64,000 nucleotides of DNA from Nocardioidaceae bacterium (GCA_017744365.1 JAGIBL010000001.1:620001-684000); one strand, 5' to 3'. Shown: positions 18,824 through 28,166, counted from the stretch's first letter. Translations and numbers: made by a program. The notes: a model not told the origin generated them from the sequence alone.

Positions 18824-20835
18824 TACCAGTGCACGCCCTTGAGGACCCGCGCCATCATCGCCTGCTCGTTGGTCGGCACCTGCGCGGACTGGTTCTCGCC
18901 ACGCGCCGCCGCCGAGTCCGGGAACACCTGGTAGGCCAGGTGCAGGATCCGGAAGGCCGCCTTCGGCGCCAGGGTGTGGGCGAGCGCGCCGAGGTTGCCG
19001 GTGAGCGTGTTGATCTCGTGCGGCTTGTCGACCAGCGCGGTGATGACCTTCTGCGCGGCCTGTCCCGGGGAGATCGTCGGGAACCGGTCGTACATCTTCG
19101 TGGGAGCGATCATCGGGGTGCGCACCAGCGGCATGTGGATGCTGGTGAAGGAGACGCCGTCGCCGACGAGCTCGGAGGAGACCACGTTGCTCCAGGCGTC
19201 CAGAGCGGCCTTGCTGGCGACGTACGCGCTGAACCTCGGCGGGTTGGTGAGCACGCCGATGGAGGAGATGTTCACGATGTGCCCGGACTTGTTCTGCCGC
19301 ATCGTCGGCAGCAGGCCCATCACCAGCCGGATGGCGCCGAAGTAGTTCAGCTGCATGGTCCGCTCGAAGTCGTGGAACCGGTCCTCCGACAGCTTCAGCG
19401 AGCGCCGGATCGAGCGGCCGGCGTTGTTGACCACGAAGTCGATCCGCTCGAAGTCCGCGGAGAGCTGCTGGGTCAGGGCGTCGATGGCCTGCAGGTCGGA
19501 GAGGTCGCAGCCGTAGGCGAAGGCGGTCCCGCCCTGGGACTCGATGAGCGCCTTGGTCGCCTCGAGCTTGTCCTTACCGCGCGCGACCAGGATCGGGATG
19601 GCGCCGGCCTTGGCGACCTGGACGGCGGTGACCAGGCCGATGCCGGAGGAGGCGCCGGTGATGACGACGGTCTTGCCCTTGAGCGCGGCGACCGCCGCCT
19701 TGTCGGAGCGGATCGAGTCGTCGAGCATCTCCTCCCAGTACGACCAGAGGGTGCCGGCGTACGACTCCAGGTCCGGCACCGCGATGCCGGAGCCGGCCAG
19801 TGCCTTCTGGGTGGCCTTGCTGGCGTAGACGGTCGGGAACGAGACGTGCTCGATCACCTCGGGCGGGATGCCGAGCCGGCCGACCGTCTGTCCCAGGGCG
19901 AGCTGCGCGGGCGCCGTCCGGACCATGGCACCGATCAGCGCACTCGGCCGGAACTGACGGGGGAGCAGCGCCGTGGGCAGCCGGCTGGTCATGGCCCGGT
20001 CGACCGGGACGGCGAACTGCGGTGCCTTCGCGGCGGCGGCGAAGCTGTTGAGCATCTCGATGGTGTTCTGCGGCTCGGGGTTGACCAGGTGGAAGGCCTT
20101 GCCGTCCTGGCCCTCGAGGTGGCCGAGGTGGTCCATCGCCTTGGCCACGTAGTCGACCGGTACGACGTTGGTGTCGCCGAGGTCGACGCCGACCAGCGGC
20201 AGCCAGTTCGGCAGGTTGTCGCGCATCCGCTTGAGCAGCGGGAAGAAGTAGTAGGGCCCGTCGATCTTGTCCATCGCGCCGGTCTCGGAGTGGCCCACCA
20301 CGACGGCCGGCCGGTAGACCCGCCAGGGCACCGGGCACTCCTCACGGACGATCTTCTCCGACTCGAACTTCGTCCGGTGGTACGCCGAGGGCAGCCGCTG
20401 ACCCTCGTCGAACATCGTCTCGTCGTACAGGCCGTGGTAGTCGCCGGACGCCGCGATCGAGGAGACCTGGTGGAAGACGCCGGCCTCGAGCGCGCCGGCG
20501 AGCTCGATCGCCGAGCGGGTGCCGCCGACGTTGAGCTCCTCGTTCATCTGCTCCGACGCGGTCATGTCGTAGATCGCGGCGAGGTGGAAGAAGTGGTCGA
20601 TCGATCCCGCGTGCTGGGCGATCCACTCGGGGTCGACGCCGAGCAGGTCCGCGCGCAGGTCGCCTGAGACGGGGATCAGCCGCGACGAGCCACCCCACAG
20701 CTTGATGAGGGCGTCGAGGCGGTCGCGGGAGCTGTCCCGGCACAGCAGGTAGATCTCGCCGTCGCGGTTCTCGAGCAGCTCGCTGACCAGGAACCGGCCG
20801 ATGAACCCTGTTGCCCCGGTGACGAAGTACGACAT
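18823..20835 (-). CDS. Two-domain fatty acyl-CoA reductase (alcohol-forming, MAQU_2507/AcrA1 type)
   Basis: 670 residues. Residues 1-370 form an extended SDR (GATGFIG at 7-13; Y152xxxK156 in AYHRTKFESEK) that reduces acyl-CoA; residues 385-660 form a classical SDR (GASSGIG at 394-400; ISS near 523-525; Y538xxxK542 in YVASK) that would handle the aldehyde. Long stretches, such as FFHLAAIYDMTAS and NNAGRSIRRSL, match what I recall of the Marinobacter fatty acyl-CoA reductases and of mycobacterial AcrA1. Product: fatty aldehyde or alcohol for wax esters or envelope lipids. ATG at 20835 with GGGAGAG 5 nt upstream. An operator-like motif upstream is shared with the fabG4/fadA2 promoter at 58.9 kb. 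Confidence 0.87.
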   Translation of the reverse strand: MSYFVTGATGFIGRFLVSELLENRDGEIYLLCRDSSRDRLDALIKLWGGSSRLIPVSGDLRADLLGVDPEWIAQHAGSIDHFFHLAAIYDMTASEQMNEELNVGGTRSAIELAGALEAGVFHQVSSIAASGDYHGLYDETMFDEGQRLPSAYHRTKFESEKIVREECPVPWRVYRPAVVVGHSETGAMDKIDGPYYFFPLLKRMRDNLPNWLPLVGVDLGDTNVVPVDYVAKAMDHLGHLEGQDGKAFHLVNPEPQNTIEMLNSFAAAAKAPQFAVPVDRAMTSRLPTALLPRQFRPSALIGAMVRTAPAQLALGQTVGRLGIPPEVIEHVSFPTVYASKATQKALAGSGIAVPDLESYAGTLWSYWEEMLDDSIRSDKAAVAALKGKTVVITGASSGIGLVTAVQVAKAGAIPILVARGKDKLEATKALIESQGGTAFAYGCDLSDLQAIDALTQQLSADFERIDFVVNNAGRSIRRSLKLSEDRFHDFERTMQLNYFGAIRLVMGLLPTMRQNKSGHIVNISSIGVLTNPPRFSAYVASKAALDAWSNVVSSELVGDGVSFTSIHMPLVRTPMIAPTKMYDRFPTISPGQAAQKVITALVDKPHEINTLTGNLGALAHTLAPKAAFRILHLAYQVFPDSAAARGENQSAQVPTNEQAMMARVLKGVHW

Positions 20836-20901
20836 GGTGCTCTCCCGTCGGCTGAAGTGTGGCCCATTCAACTCCGCGCGCTCGCTCGCGTCACGGTCAG
20901 C

Positions 20902-20928
20902 GCGATGTTACTGACGAGTATTTGTGGG
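20902..20928 (-). promoter_or_regulatory. Operator-like motif shared with the fabG4/fadA2 locus
   Basis: GCGATGTTACTGACGAGTAT, followed by TTGTGGG, contains the palindrome TACT-GACG-AGTA. It matches 21 of 27 positions at 58872-58898. It lies 67-93 bp upstream of the reductase start, in the same orientation relative to this gene as to fabG4. Confidence 0.5.
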
Positions 20929-20977
20929 CGTCCAGGGCTGGAGAGCGGGATCACCCGTGTTGAACGCGCGTCAGCCG

Positions 20978-22063
20978 TCAGTCGCGGCCGCCGCCACCAC
21001 CGAACATGATCTCGTCCCAGCTCGGCACCGAGGAGCGGCCCTTCTTCTTCGCACGCGGCTGCTCGGGGGCGGGCTCCTGCTGGGCCCCGGGCTCCGGCTC
21101 GGGCTCGGGCTCTGCTTCGACCTCGGCCTCGGGGGCTTCCTCGGGCTCGTCCTCCCGTACGTCGGGCGCGGGGGCGTCCAGGGGCAGCTCGGCGATCCAG
21201 TCCGCGTCGGCATGGTCGGCGGCGAGGTCGTCGAACTCCGTGGTCGGCTCGGGCTCGTCGACCTCGTCGGCGGGCTCCGGCTCCTCGGTCCGCGCGACCG
21301 GCTCGAGCTCAGGCTCAGGCTCATCGGCGGGCTCCGGCTCGCGTTCGGCCGCGGCCGGCTCGCTGGGGTGCACCAGCTCGAGGGCGTCGTCGCCCAGCTC
21401 GTCACCCAGCGGCAGCTCGTCGACGTCGTCGCGGACCGCGGAGAGCCGGCGGCTCGGGGCAGCGGCCGGCTGCTCCGAGCGCAGCGTGGCCTCGCCGGTC
21501 AGCACCTGCGCGTCGGTGTTCTCCGCGACCACGTACCGGCCCGGCTGGTCGTAGGCGAACTCGGCCCGGTGCGCCGTCCCACGGACCGCGAACTCGGCGA
21601 CCAGCGTCCAGCGGCCGTCGTCGCGGCGCCACGCGTCCCAGGCCAGGTCGTCGGCGCGGACGCCGAGCTGGACCAGCTGCTGACGGGAGGCCTCGTCGAG
21701 GGTCCGGGCGACCGGGGTGGTGTCGTTGCTGCGGCGGCGGATGGAGGCCTTGAGGGCGAGCTCGGCGACGTGCGCGCGCTCGGCGAGGACCGGCCCGGCG
21801 AACGGCATGATCGCCTCGACCGTCGTCTGCGCCGCGGCGGCGACGTCCTCCGCGGACTCACCGGCCCGGATCCGCGCCTGGATGTCGCGCGGGCGGAGAG
21901 TGCTTTCCATCCTCATCTCCAACTGGCCGAGTCGAGCGTTGTCGCCCCGCAGGGCGGTCCGGAGCCGCTGGTCGACCTCGACGGCGAACTCCTCGCCGGC
22001 GTCGCTGACCAGGACCAGGGTCTTGCCGTCCTTGCTCAGCCCCACCGGGGTGAGGTGCTGCAT
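20978..22063 (-). CDS. sepH: Septation protein SepH
   Basis: 361 residues. SepH is an actinobacterial FtsZ-binding protein that stimulates FtsZ assembly during division. Residues 1-165 form the DUF3071 domain, opening LTPVGLSKDGKTLVLVSDAG and including a helix-turn-helix-like part. A long acidic Pro/Glu-rich linker (about 215-335) follows, and the protein ends with the conserved short motif RSSVPSWDEIMFG before a glycine run. The ATG at 22063 gives the canonical N terminus. Transcribed away from the TRIC channel gene with a 94-nt gap. The linker's PEPE-type low complexity is usual for the family. Confidence 0.93.
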   Translation of the reverse strand: MQHLTPVGLSKDGKTLVLVSDAGEEFAVEVDQRLRTALRGDNARLGQLEMRMESTLRPRDIQARIRAGESAEDVAAAAQTTVEAIMPFAGPVLAERAHVAELALKASIRRRSNDTTPVARTLDEASRQQLVQLGVRADDLAWDAWRRDDGRWTLVAEFAVRGTAHRAEFAYDQPGRYVVAENTDAQVLTGEATLRSEQPAAAPSRRLSAVRDDVDELPLGDELGDDALELVHPSEPAAAEREPEPADEPEPELEPVARTEEPEPADEVDEPEPTTEFDDLAADHADADWIAELPLDAPAPDVREDEPEEAPEAEVEAEPEPEPEPGAQQEPAPEQPRAKKKGRSSVPSWDEIMFGGGGGRD

Positions 22064-22144
22064 CGTCTGTCCGACTCCTTCGTGCTCCGCGTGGGGCGAG
22101 CCTACCTTTCTCGCGGCGTGTCGCCGGGTGCGACAGGCGGGTCC

Positions 22145-22150
22145 TACCCT
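22145..22150 (+). promoter_or_regulatory. -10 box of a leaderless promoter
   Basis: TACCCT followed by a 7-nt gap and the ATG of the TRIC-channel gene; no Shine-Dalgarno. Confidence 0.45.
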
Positions 22151-22157
22151 GATCGCC

Positions 22158-22787
22158 ATGGTGGACGACTCGCCGCTCCTGCTCGTGCTCGAGCTCTCCG
22201 GCATCTTCGTCTTCGCGATCTCCGGCGGCCTGGTGGGTGTGCGCAAGAAGCTCGACATCTTCGGGGTGCTGGTGCTCGCCGGCTCCACCGGGCTCGGCGG
22301 CGGGTTCCTCCGCGACGTGCTCATCGACGCCACCCCACCGGCCGCGCTCGCCGACTGGCGCTACCTGCTGGTGCCGGTCGCGGCCGGGGCGATCACCTTC
22401 GTCTTCCATCCTGCGCTGGGCCGGATGGAGCGGCTGGTGAACATCTTCGACGCGGCCGGCCTCGGCCTGTTCTGCGTCACCGGGGCGCTCAAGGCGGTCG
22501 AGTACGGCCTCGGCCCGGTCCCGGCAGCCCTGCTCGGCATGGTCACCGGCATCGGCGGCGGCATGGTCCGCGACCTGCTCGCGGGCCGCGTCCCGGTCGT
22601 CTTCTCCTCCGAGCTCTACGCCACTCCCGCGCTCGCGGGAGCCGCCTGGGCCGTCTTCGCGCACCACCAGGACTGGTCGCAGGCCTGGGTCGCCCTCCCC
22701 GGGGTCGCCATCTGCTTCGGCTGGCGGGTGTTGGCCATCCTGCGGAACTGGCGGGCCCCGGTGCCGAGCGGGCCGGCGTCGGTGTGA
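22158..22787 (+). CDS. TRIC-type (UPF0126) cation channel family protein
   Basis: 209 residues, about seven membrane segments in two repeated triplets, each with the family signature glycine-rich turn: GGGFLRDVL near residue 47 and GGGMVRDLL near residue 135. Prokaryotic TRIC homologues form trimers that conduct monovalent cations such as K+ and Na+. The physiological role is unknown. ATG at 22158, probably leaderless. It stands alone on this strand between sepH and the aldonolactone oxidase. Confidence 0.88.
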   Translation: MVDDSPLLLVLELSGIFVFAISGGLVGVRKKLDIFGVLVLAGSTGLGGGFLRDVLIDATPPAALADWRYLLVPVAAGAITFVFHPALGRMERLVNIFDAAGLGLFCVTGALKAVEYGLGPVPAALLGMVTGIGGGMVRDLLAGRVPVVFSSELYATPALAGAAWAVFAHHQDWSQAWVALPGVAICFGWRVLAILRNWRAPVPSGPASV

Positions 22788-22877
22788 GGGGGCGCTGTCG
22801 GTTTCACATGTGCCTTCGGGAAACCTGCAATCCGATCCGAAGCAACAGGTCGGAAGCGCAAGAAACAGCGCGGAAGA
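22788..22877. other. Structured spacer between convergent genes
   Basis: Contains GTTTC (22801-22805) facing GAAAC (22820-22824), and an outer pair GCGCTGT (22792-22798) with ACAGCGC (22865-22871). Probably a weak bidirectional terminator; otherwise nothing recognised. Confidence 0.4.
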
Positions 22878-24170
22878 TCAGTCGCCCAGCACCCGGCGCA
22901 GGTACTCGTTCCCGAAGACCCGGTCGGGGTCGAGCTTGTCCCGGGCGGCCTGGAACTCCTCCCAGCGCGGGTAGGCCGGGGCGAGGTCCGAGGCGGTGCG
23001 GGTGTGCAGCTTGCCCCAGTGCGGGCGGCCGTCGTACGTCTTCAGGATGTCCTCGACGCCGGCGAAGTACGCGCGATGGTCCGTCTGCGCGTTCATGTGG
23101 AAGGCCAGGTAGAGCGAGTCGCGCCCCGACGAGGTGGAGAGGGCCAGGTCGTCGGCGGGGGTGGTGCGGACCTCGATCGGGAACGAGATCCGGATCCCGG
23201 ACGCGTCGATCCAGCGGCGGACGTCCCGCAGCGCGTCCAGCCCGGCCTCGCGCGGCACGGCGTACTCCATCTCGCGGAACACCACCGAGCGCGGCGAGGT
23301 GAAGACCCGGTGCGGGACGTCGGAGTAGGTGCGCTCGGACAGCGCCCGGCCGGAGATGTCGTTGATCCGCGGGATCAGCGAGGGCCGCAGGTTCCCGACG
23401 CGGTTGGCCAGGCCGAAGACCGTGTTGGAGAGGAACTCATCGTCGAGCCAGTGCCGGAAGCGCGAGAGCGGCTGGCGATCCTCGAGCACACGGTTGTTGG
23501 CCTTCGCCAGCACCCGTGACGTGTGCGGGAACCAGTACAGCTCGAAGTGGTGGTTCTCGGCGGCGAGCTCGTCGAACCGCGCCAGCGCCTCGTCCCACAG
23601 CAGCGGGAACTCGTGCGCCTCCAGGGTGAACATCGGCTCGACCTTGAACGTGATCGCGGTGAGGATCCCGAGCGCGCCCAGGCCGAGCCGCGCCACCCCG
23701 AGCAGATCGGGGTTCTGCGACGAGGAGACGCGAAGCACCTCGCCGGTGCCGGTGACCAGCTCGACGCCCGCCACCTGCGCGCTGAGCGAGGCCGCGACGC
23801 CGCCGGTGCCGTGGGTACCGGTCGAGGTGGCCCCGGCGATGGTCTGCTCGGCGATGTCGCCCATGTTGTGCAGCGACAGCCCGCGCTCGGTCAGGCCGGC
23901 GTTGAGCACGTGCAGCGGGGTGCCGGCCCGCGCGGTCACGGTGTTGGCCTCGTGGTCGACCTCGAGCAGGCCGGTCAGCGAGGTCGGGTCGAGCATGATC
24001 CCCTCGGGCGCGGCGATGCCGGTGAAGGAGTGGCCGGTGCCCGGCATCTTCACCGTCGTACGACGGTCGCGAGCCCGCTCGACGGCCGCCACCACGTCGG
24101 CGGTGCTGGTCGGGATGAGCACCTCGCTCGGGTTCGTGGTCGTCAGCCCGGACCAGTTGCGCCAGATCAT
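22878..24170 (-). CDS. FAD-linked aldonolactone oxidase (D-arabinono-1,4-lactone oxidase family)
   Basis: 430 residues. N-terminal FAD-binding (PP-loop) domain with GTGHSFTGIA near residues 45-54, whose His is the usual covalent FAD attachment site in alditol/aldonolactone oxidases, and TSTGTHGTGG near 115-124. The C-terminal ALO domain carries the conserved HWGK (GRPHWGKLHT). Oxidises an alditol or sugar lactone using O2 or another acceptor; the substrate is not determined. The ATG overlaps the stop of the MFS gene by 4 nt (ATGA), so the two form an operon, perhaps uptake and oxidation of the same polyol. Confidence 0.87.
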   Translation of the reverse strand: MIWRNWSGLTTTNPSEVLIPTSTADVVAAVERARDRRTTVKMPGTGHSFTGIAAPEGIMLDPTSLTGLLEVDHEANTVTARAGTPLHVLNAGLTERGLSLHNMGDIAEQTIAGATSTGTHGTGGVAASLSAQVAGVELVTGTGEVLRVSSSQNPDLLGVARLGLGALGILTAITFKVEPMFTLEAHEFPLLWDEALARFDELAAENHHFELYWFPHTSRVLAKANNRVLEDRQPLSRFRHWLDDEFLSNTVFGLANRVGNLRPSLIPRINDISGRALSERTYSDVPHRVFTSPRSVVFREMEYAVPREAGLDALRDVRRWIDASGIRISFPIEVRTTPADDLALSTSSGRDSLYLAFHMNAQTDHRAYFAGVEDILKTYDGRPHWGKLHTRTASDLAPAYPRWEEFQAARDKLDPDRVFGNEYLRRVLGD

Positions 24171-25369
24171 GCGGGCAGGGTAGTCGCCTGCTCCGGGATC
24201 GCGACGGGCGCGGGACGGCACAGCAGCGAGGCCACCAGGGTGAGGAAGCCCGAGCCCACGCAGACCCAGTACGTCGCCGGGCCGTGCACGTGGTCGGCGA
24301 CCAGGCCGGCCAGGTAGGCGCCGGGGGCCAGGCCGGCCGAGATCCCGGTCTGGAAGAACGCCATCGCCTCGGTCAGCCGGGACCGGGGCGTGGACGCCTC
24401 CAGCAGCGAGACGACCGCGATCAGCGTCGGCGCGAGTGCCAGCCCGACCACGAGCAGCACCGCTCCGAGCAGCACCAGCCCGTCCAGGAACGGCAGCAGC
24501 GACATCGCGGCGGCCAGGATCGCGATGCCGACACGGAGCCGGCGCAGGTCCGAGGTCTTCCAGCGGATCCCGCCCGCCACCAGGGCGGCGACCATGCTGC
24601 CGAAGGAGAACAGGCCGAGCAGCACCCCGGAGACGGACTTGTGGCCGTGGTCCTCCGCGACCGCGACCGTGGCCACCTCGAGCGCACCGAACAGGGCGCC
24701 GAGCGCGACCGCGGCCAGCGCGATCGGCACCAGCGAGCGCCACGGCAGCGGCTCCGGACCACGACCGGTGCGCGGGTGCGCCGGGGGAGCGGTGCGCCGC
24801 TGCAGCGCGAGCAGCAGGGTCCCGACCGTGCCGACGCCGAGGGCGACCAGCAGGCCGGTCTGCGGGGCGTACAGCGTGGACAGGAAAGTGACCACCGACG
24901 GCCCGGTCACGAACACGACCTCGTCGCCGACGGCCTCGACCGCGAACGCGGTGTGCCGCTGCTCCTCAGGCACCAGGTGCGCCCAGCGCGCCCGCACCAG
25001 CGAGCCGATCTGCGGCATCGCGGCGCCGGTGAGCGCGGCGAGCAGGTGCGGCCACGGGTTCGCCCAGTCGCCGGTCACCGACCGGACCAGCAGTGCGGTG
25101 AAGACCGCGAACAGCACCGCGTCGACGTACAGCACGATCGTCTGGCCGAACCGGTCCGCCAGCCGGCCGTGCGGGATCGCCACCACCGCGTTCCCGATCA
25201 CGTACGCCGCCGAGACCTGGCCGGCCAGCGCGTAGGAACCGCTCAGGGTGCTGACCAGGATCACGATGCCGAGCGTCATCATCGCCAGCGGCAGCCGGGC
25301 CAGCACGCCGGTCGCGGAGAAGGCGAGCGAGCCGGGGTGGGAGAAGACGCGGCGGTAGGAGTCGAGCAT
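24167..25369 (-). CDS. MFS transporter, 12-helix
   Basis: 400 residues with about twelve hydrophobic segments. MFS motif A appears as HGRLADRFGQ after helix 2. No substrate-specific motif recognised. The start at 25369 (MLDSYRRVFSHPG) is chosen because an upstream in-frame ATG would overlap the divergent ferrochelatase start. A TACTCT hexamer ends 9 nt before the ATG. Coupled to the downstream aldonolactone oxidase by a 4-nt overlap. Confidence 0.85.
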   Translation of the reverse strand: MLDSYRRVFSHPGSLAFSATGVLARLPLAMMTLGIVILVSTLSGSYALAGQVSAAYVIGNAVVAIPHGRLADRFGQTIVLYVDAVLFAVFTALLVRSVTGDWANPWPHLLAALTGAAMPQIGSLVRARWAHLVPEEQRHTAFAVEAVGDEVVFVTGPSVVTFLSTLYAPQTGLLVALGVGTVGTLLLALQRRTAPPAHPRTGRGPEPLPWRSLVPIALAAVALGALFGALEVATVAVAEDHGHKSVSGVLLGLFSFGSMVAALVAGGIRWKTSDLRRLRVGIAILAAAMSLLPFLDGLVLLGAVLLVVGLALAPTLIAVVSLLEASTPRSRLTEAMAFFQTGISAGLAPGAYLAGLVADHVHGPATYWVCVGSGFLTLVASLLCRPAPVAIPEQATTLPA

Positions 25370-25418
25370 GGCCCGTCGAGAGTAGAGGTATCCCTGGGTG
25401 GGACTCACCCGGGTTTCA

Positions 25419-25424
25419 TAGGAT
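25419..25424 (+). promoter_or_regulatory. -10 box of a leaderless promoter
   Basis: TAGGAT with a 6-nt gap to the ferrochelatase ATG; no Shine-Dalgarno. Confidence 0.5.
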
Positions 25425-25430
25425 TCAGCC

Positions 25431-26516
25431 ATGCCGCCTGCCGTGGACCCGTACGACGCACTGCTGCTGGTCTCCTTCGGCGGGCCGGAGCGCCCCGAGG
25501 ACGTGGTGCCGTTCCTGCGCAACGTCACCGCCGGCAAGAACATCCCCGACGAGCGCCTGGTCGAGGTCGGCGCCCACTACTCGCTGTTCGGGGGCAGGAG
25601 CCCGATCAACGACCAGAACCGCGCCCTGCTCGCCGCGATCCGCGAGGACCTGGCCAGCAACGGCATCGACCTGCCGGTCTACTGGGGCAACCGCAACTGG
25701 GATCCCTACCTCACCGACGCGCTGGAGCAGATGAAGGCCGACGGGATCGAGCGCGCCGCGGTCTTCCTCACCTCGGCGTACTCCTCCTACTCGGGCTGCC
25801 GGCAGTACCGCGAGGACCTGGCCGAGGCGGTCGCCCGGGTCCCGGGCGCACCGCGCCTGGACCGGCTGCGGCAGTACTTCAACCACCCGGGCTTCGTCGA
25901 GGCCAACGTCGACGCCACCCTGGCCGCGCTCGCGCTGCTGCCCGAGGACGCCCGCCACGACGCGCACCTGGCCTTCGTCACCCACTCGATCCCGGAGCAG
26001 ATGAACGCGACCAGCGGACCCACCGGGAACGCGTACGTCGCCCAGCACCGCAGCCTGATGGACGAGATCGGCGACCGGGTCCGCGAGGAGACCGGGCACC
26101 GGTACCCGGCCGCGCTGGTGTTCTGCTCCCGGTCCGGCCCGCCGGCGGCGCCGTGGCTGGAGCCGGACGTCAACGACCACCTGGCCAAGCTGCACGCCCA
26201 GCAGGTGCCGGCCGTGGTGCTGGTGCCGATCGGGTTCGTCTCCGACCACATGGAGGTCGTCTACGACCTGGACACCGAGGCGATGGCGACCGCCCGCGAG
26301 CTCGGCATCGCCTGCGAGCGCGCCGCGACCGCCGGGGTCGACCCGCGGTTCGTCGCGACGGTCCGCGACCTGCTCCTGGAGCGGGCCGCGATCGAGCGCG
26401 ACGAGCACCCCGAGCGCGCCTGGGTCGGGTCGCTGCCGCCGGCCTGGGACGTGTGCGCGGCGGGCTGCTGCGAGAACCCGCGCGGCCCCAAACCCGCGCT
26501 GGCCGGTCTCGACTGA
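25431..26516 (+). CDS. hemH: Ferrochelatase (coproporphyrin III type, Fe-S containing)
   Basis: 361 residues. Inserts Fe2+ into the porphyrin; in actinobacteria the substrate is expected to be coproporphyrin III (CpfC route, established knowledge). The catalytic His is H185 in FVTHSIPEQ; the SDHMEVVYD segment carries the second acidic site. C123 (SGCRQY) and the C-terminal C342, C346 and C347 (CAAGCC) match the four cysteines that hold a [2Fe-2S] cluster in mycobacterial ferrochelatase. ATG start, leaderless. The stop overlaps the next start (TGATG), linking it to the inositol monophosphatase gene. Confidence 0.95.
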   Translation: MPPAVDPYDALLLVSFGGPERPEDVVPFLRNVTAGKNIPDERLVEVGAHYSLFGGRSPINDQNRALLAAIREDLASNGIDLPVYWGNRNWDPYLTDALEQMKADGIERAAVFLTSAYSSYSGCRQYREDLAEAVARVPGAPRLDRLRQYFNHPGFVEANVDATLAALALLPEDARHDAHLAFVTHSIPEQMNATSGPTGNAYVAQHRSLMDEIGDRVREETGHRYPAALVFCSRSGPPAAPWLEPDVNDHLAKLHAQQVPAVVLVPIGFVSDHMEVVYDLDTEAMATARELGIACERAATAGVDPRFVATVRDLLLERAAIERDEHPERAWVGSLPPAWDVCAAGCCENPRGPKPALAGLD

Positions 26517-27316
26517 TGGGTGACGAGGACGACGAGCTGCGCACCCTCGCCCTCGACGTCGCCCGCGAGGCCGCCGCCCTGATCCGGGAGCGGCGTCGCG
26601 ACGGCGTCCGGGTGGCCGACACCAAGACCAGCGCCACCGACATCGTCACCGAGGCCGACCGGGCCAGCGAGACGCTCATCCGCGAGCGGCTGCTGGCCGC
26701 CCGGCCCGACGACGGCCTGCTCGGCGAGGAGGGCTCCGACCTGACCGGCGTCTCCGGGATCCGCTGGGTGGTCGACCCGATCGACGGCACCGTGAACTAC
26801 CTGTACGGCGCACACGAGTACGCCGTCTCGATCGCCGCCGAGGTCGACGGCCGCAGCGTCGTCGGCGTGGTCGTGAACGCGGCCACCGGTGAGGAGTTCA
26901 GTGCGATCCGCGGCGCCGGCGCCTGGCTCGGGGACGAGCCGATCCGCGTCCGGCCGCCGGTGGAGACGGCCCTCCAGGTGGTACGTACCGGGTTCAACTA
27001 CGAGCCCGACGTACGCCGCCGCCAGGCCGCCGCGGTCGCCGAGCTGGTCACCCGGGTCGCGGACATCCGCCGGTTCGGGTCCTGCGCGCTGGACCTGTCC
27101 GCGGTCGCCGCGGGACGTGCCGACGGGTACGTCGAGGAGGGTTGCAAGCTCTGGGACTACGCCGCCGGCGGGCTCATCGCGCAGGAGGCGGGCGCCGTCG
27201 TCGAGGTGCTCACCGGAGCCTCCGGACGCGACCTGGTGGTGGCCGCGCCGGCGCCGTCGTACGAGGTGTTCCGGCGGCTCGTCGAGGACTGCGGATTCGG
27301 GTACCCGCAGGTCTGA
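26516..27316 (+). CDS. suhB: Inositol monophosphatase family protein (SuhB-like)
   Basis: 266 residues. Mg2+-dependent phosphomonoesterase; the usual substrate is inositol-1-phosphate. Metal and catalytic motifs: GEEGSD near residues 70-75, WVVDPIDGTVNY (DPIDG at 87-91) and WDYAAGGLIAQEAG near the C terminus. ATG one base inside the ferrochelatase stop. Its place just before the DUF4193, DUF3093 and dut genes mirrors M. tuberculosis suhB (Rv2701c) beside Rv2699c-Rv2697c, which supports the symbol. Confidence 0.9.
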   Translation: MGDEDDELRTLALDVAREAAALIRERRRDGVRVADTKTSATDIVTEADRASETLIRERLLAARPDDGLLGEEGSDLTGVSGIRWVVDPIDGTVNYLYGAHEYAVSIAAEVDGRSVVGVVVNAATGEEFSAIRGAGAWLGDEPIRVRPPVETALQVVRTGFNYEPDVRRRQAAAVAELVTRVADIRRFGSCALDLSAVAAGRADGYVEEGCKLWDYAAGGLIAQEAGAVVEVLTGASGRDLVVAAPAPSYEVFRRLVEDCGFGYPQV

Positions 27317-27477
27317 AACTCACGCTCCGGAGACGGGAACAACCCGGGCACCCCCGTCGTTGTGGGGTTCGGTCCCAGACACCGGACCATGAGATGTGCA
27401 CTTTCCGGCGCAGTGGTGCACAATCTGCGCGCTGGACCGCGAGAAGGCACCAGGACGACGGGGGCAGGAGAGGGACG

Positions 27478-27768
27478 ATGGCAACCGACTACGACGCACC
27501 GCGCAAGACCGAGGAAGAGCAGAACGAGGACAGCCTCGAGGAGCTCAAGGCGCGGCGTCACGACAAGAACTCCGGCAAGGTCGACGAGGACGAGGCGGAA
27601 GCCGCCGAGTCGTTCGAGCTGCCGGGCGCGGACCTGAGCCACGAAGAGCTCGCGGTCGAGGTGATGCCCCGTCAGGACGACGAGTTCACCTGCATGAGCT
27701 GCTTCCTGGTGCACCACCGCAGCCAGCTCGCCGACGAGAAGAAGCTGATCTGCAAGGACTGCGCCTAG
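27478..27768 (+). CDS. DUF4193 family small acidic zinc-finger-like protein
   Basis: 96 residues, strongly acidic in the middle. The C-terminal CMSC...CKDC pair looks like a zinc ribbon. Conserved in actinobacteria (Rv2699c in M. tuberculosis); function unknown. ATG at 27478 with GGAGAGG about 6 nt upstream. The 161-nt spacer ahead of it has a plausible promoter around TGCACAAT (27417-27424), but I cannot fix a -35. Followed by a very long inverted repeat. Confidence 0.9.
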   Translation: MATDYDAPRKTEEEQNEDSLEELKARRHDKNSGKVDEDEAEAAESFELPGADLSHEELAVEVMPRQDDEFTCMSCFLVHHRSQLADEKKLICKDCA

Positions 27769-27773
27769 AACAA

Positions 27774-27850
27774 CGCCGAGGCGTCGCAAATGAAATCCAC
27801 CCAGCTGAACAGCTCAGCGCGGGTGGATTTTCATTTGCGACGCCTCGGCG
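27774..27850. terminator. 29-bp inverted repeat between convergent genes
   Basis: Arms 27774-27802 and 27821-27850 are complementary over 29 positions with one extra A in the right arm; they begin CGCCGAGGCGTCGCAAATGA on the left. The 18-nt loop itself contains AGCTG-AA-CAGCT. Much longer than an ordinary terminator, it probably ends both the DUF4193 and DUF4235 transcripts. Confidence 0.8.
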
Positions 27851-27857
27851 ACGGTGG

Positions 27858-28166
27858 TTACGCGTCGTCCCTGACTCCCGGGGGCAGGTGCCCGGTGGAC
27901 TTGGCGTAGTAGTTGGCGGCCTTGCGGGTGGCCAGCATCCGGGCCACCGCGACCAGGGTGCCCGACAGCGCCGCCCAGGCGACCGCCTCGGCCATCGCGA
28001 CCTCGGGGTCGGCGGGGTTGGCCGGCGGCTTCTTGCCGGTGGCGGCCTTCCAGGTGGCGTTGAGGCCCTTGCGCGCCACGGTGGCGGCGCCGAGCGCGGC
28101 GACCAGGGAGAAGAGGCTCCACACCTTGGAGCTGTCCGGTCCCGACTTCTGCTTCTTCTTGGCCAT
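27858..28166 (-). CDS. DUF4235 family membrane protein
   Basis: 102 residues. Basic N terminus (MAKKKQKSG), a hydrophobic stretch (VWSLFSLVAALGAATVA), the KGLNATWKAATGKKPP segment typical of DUF4235, and a second hydrophobic stretch (ALSGTLVAVARML). Function unknown. ATG at 28166; the gap to the upstream DUF3093 gene is 10 nt, so both probably share a transcript. Confidence 0.85.
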   Translation of the reverse strand: MAKKKQKSGPDSSKVWSLFSLVAALGAATVARKGLNATWKAATGKKPPANPADPEVAMAEAVAWAALSGTLVAVARMLATRKAANYYAKSTGHLPPGVRDDA

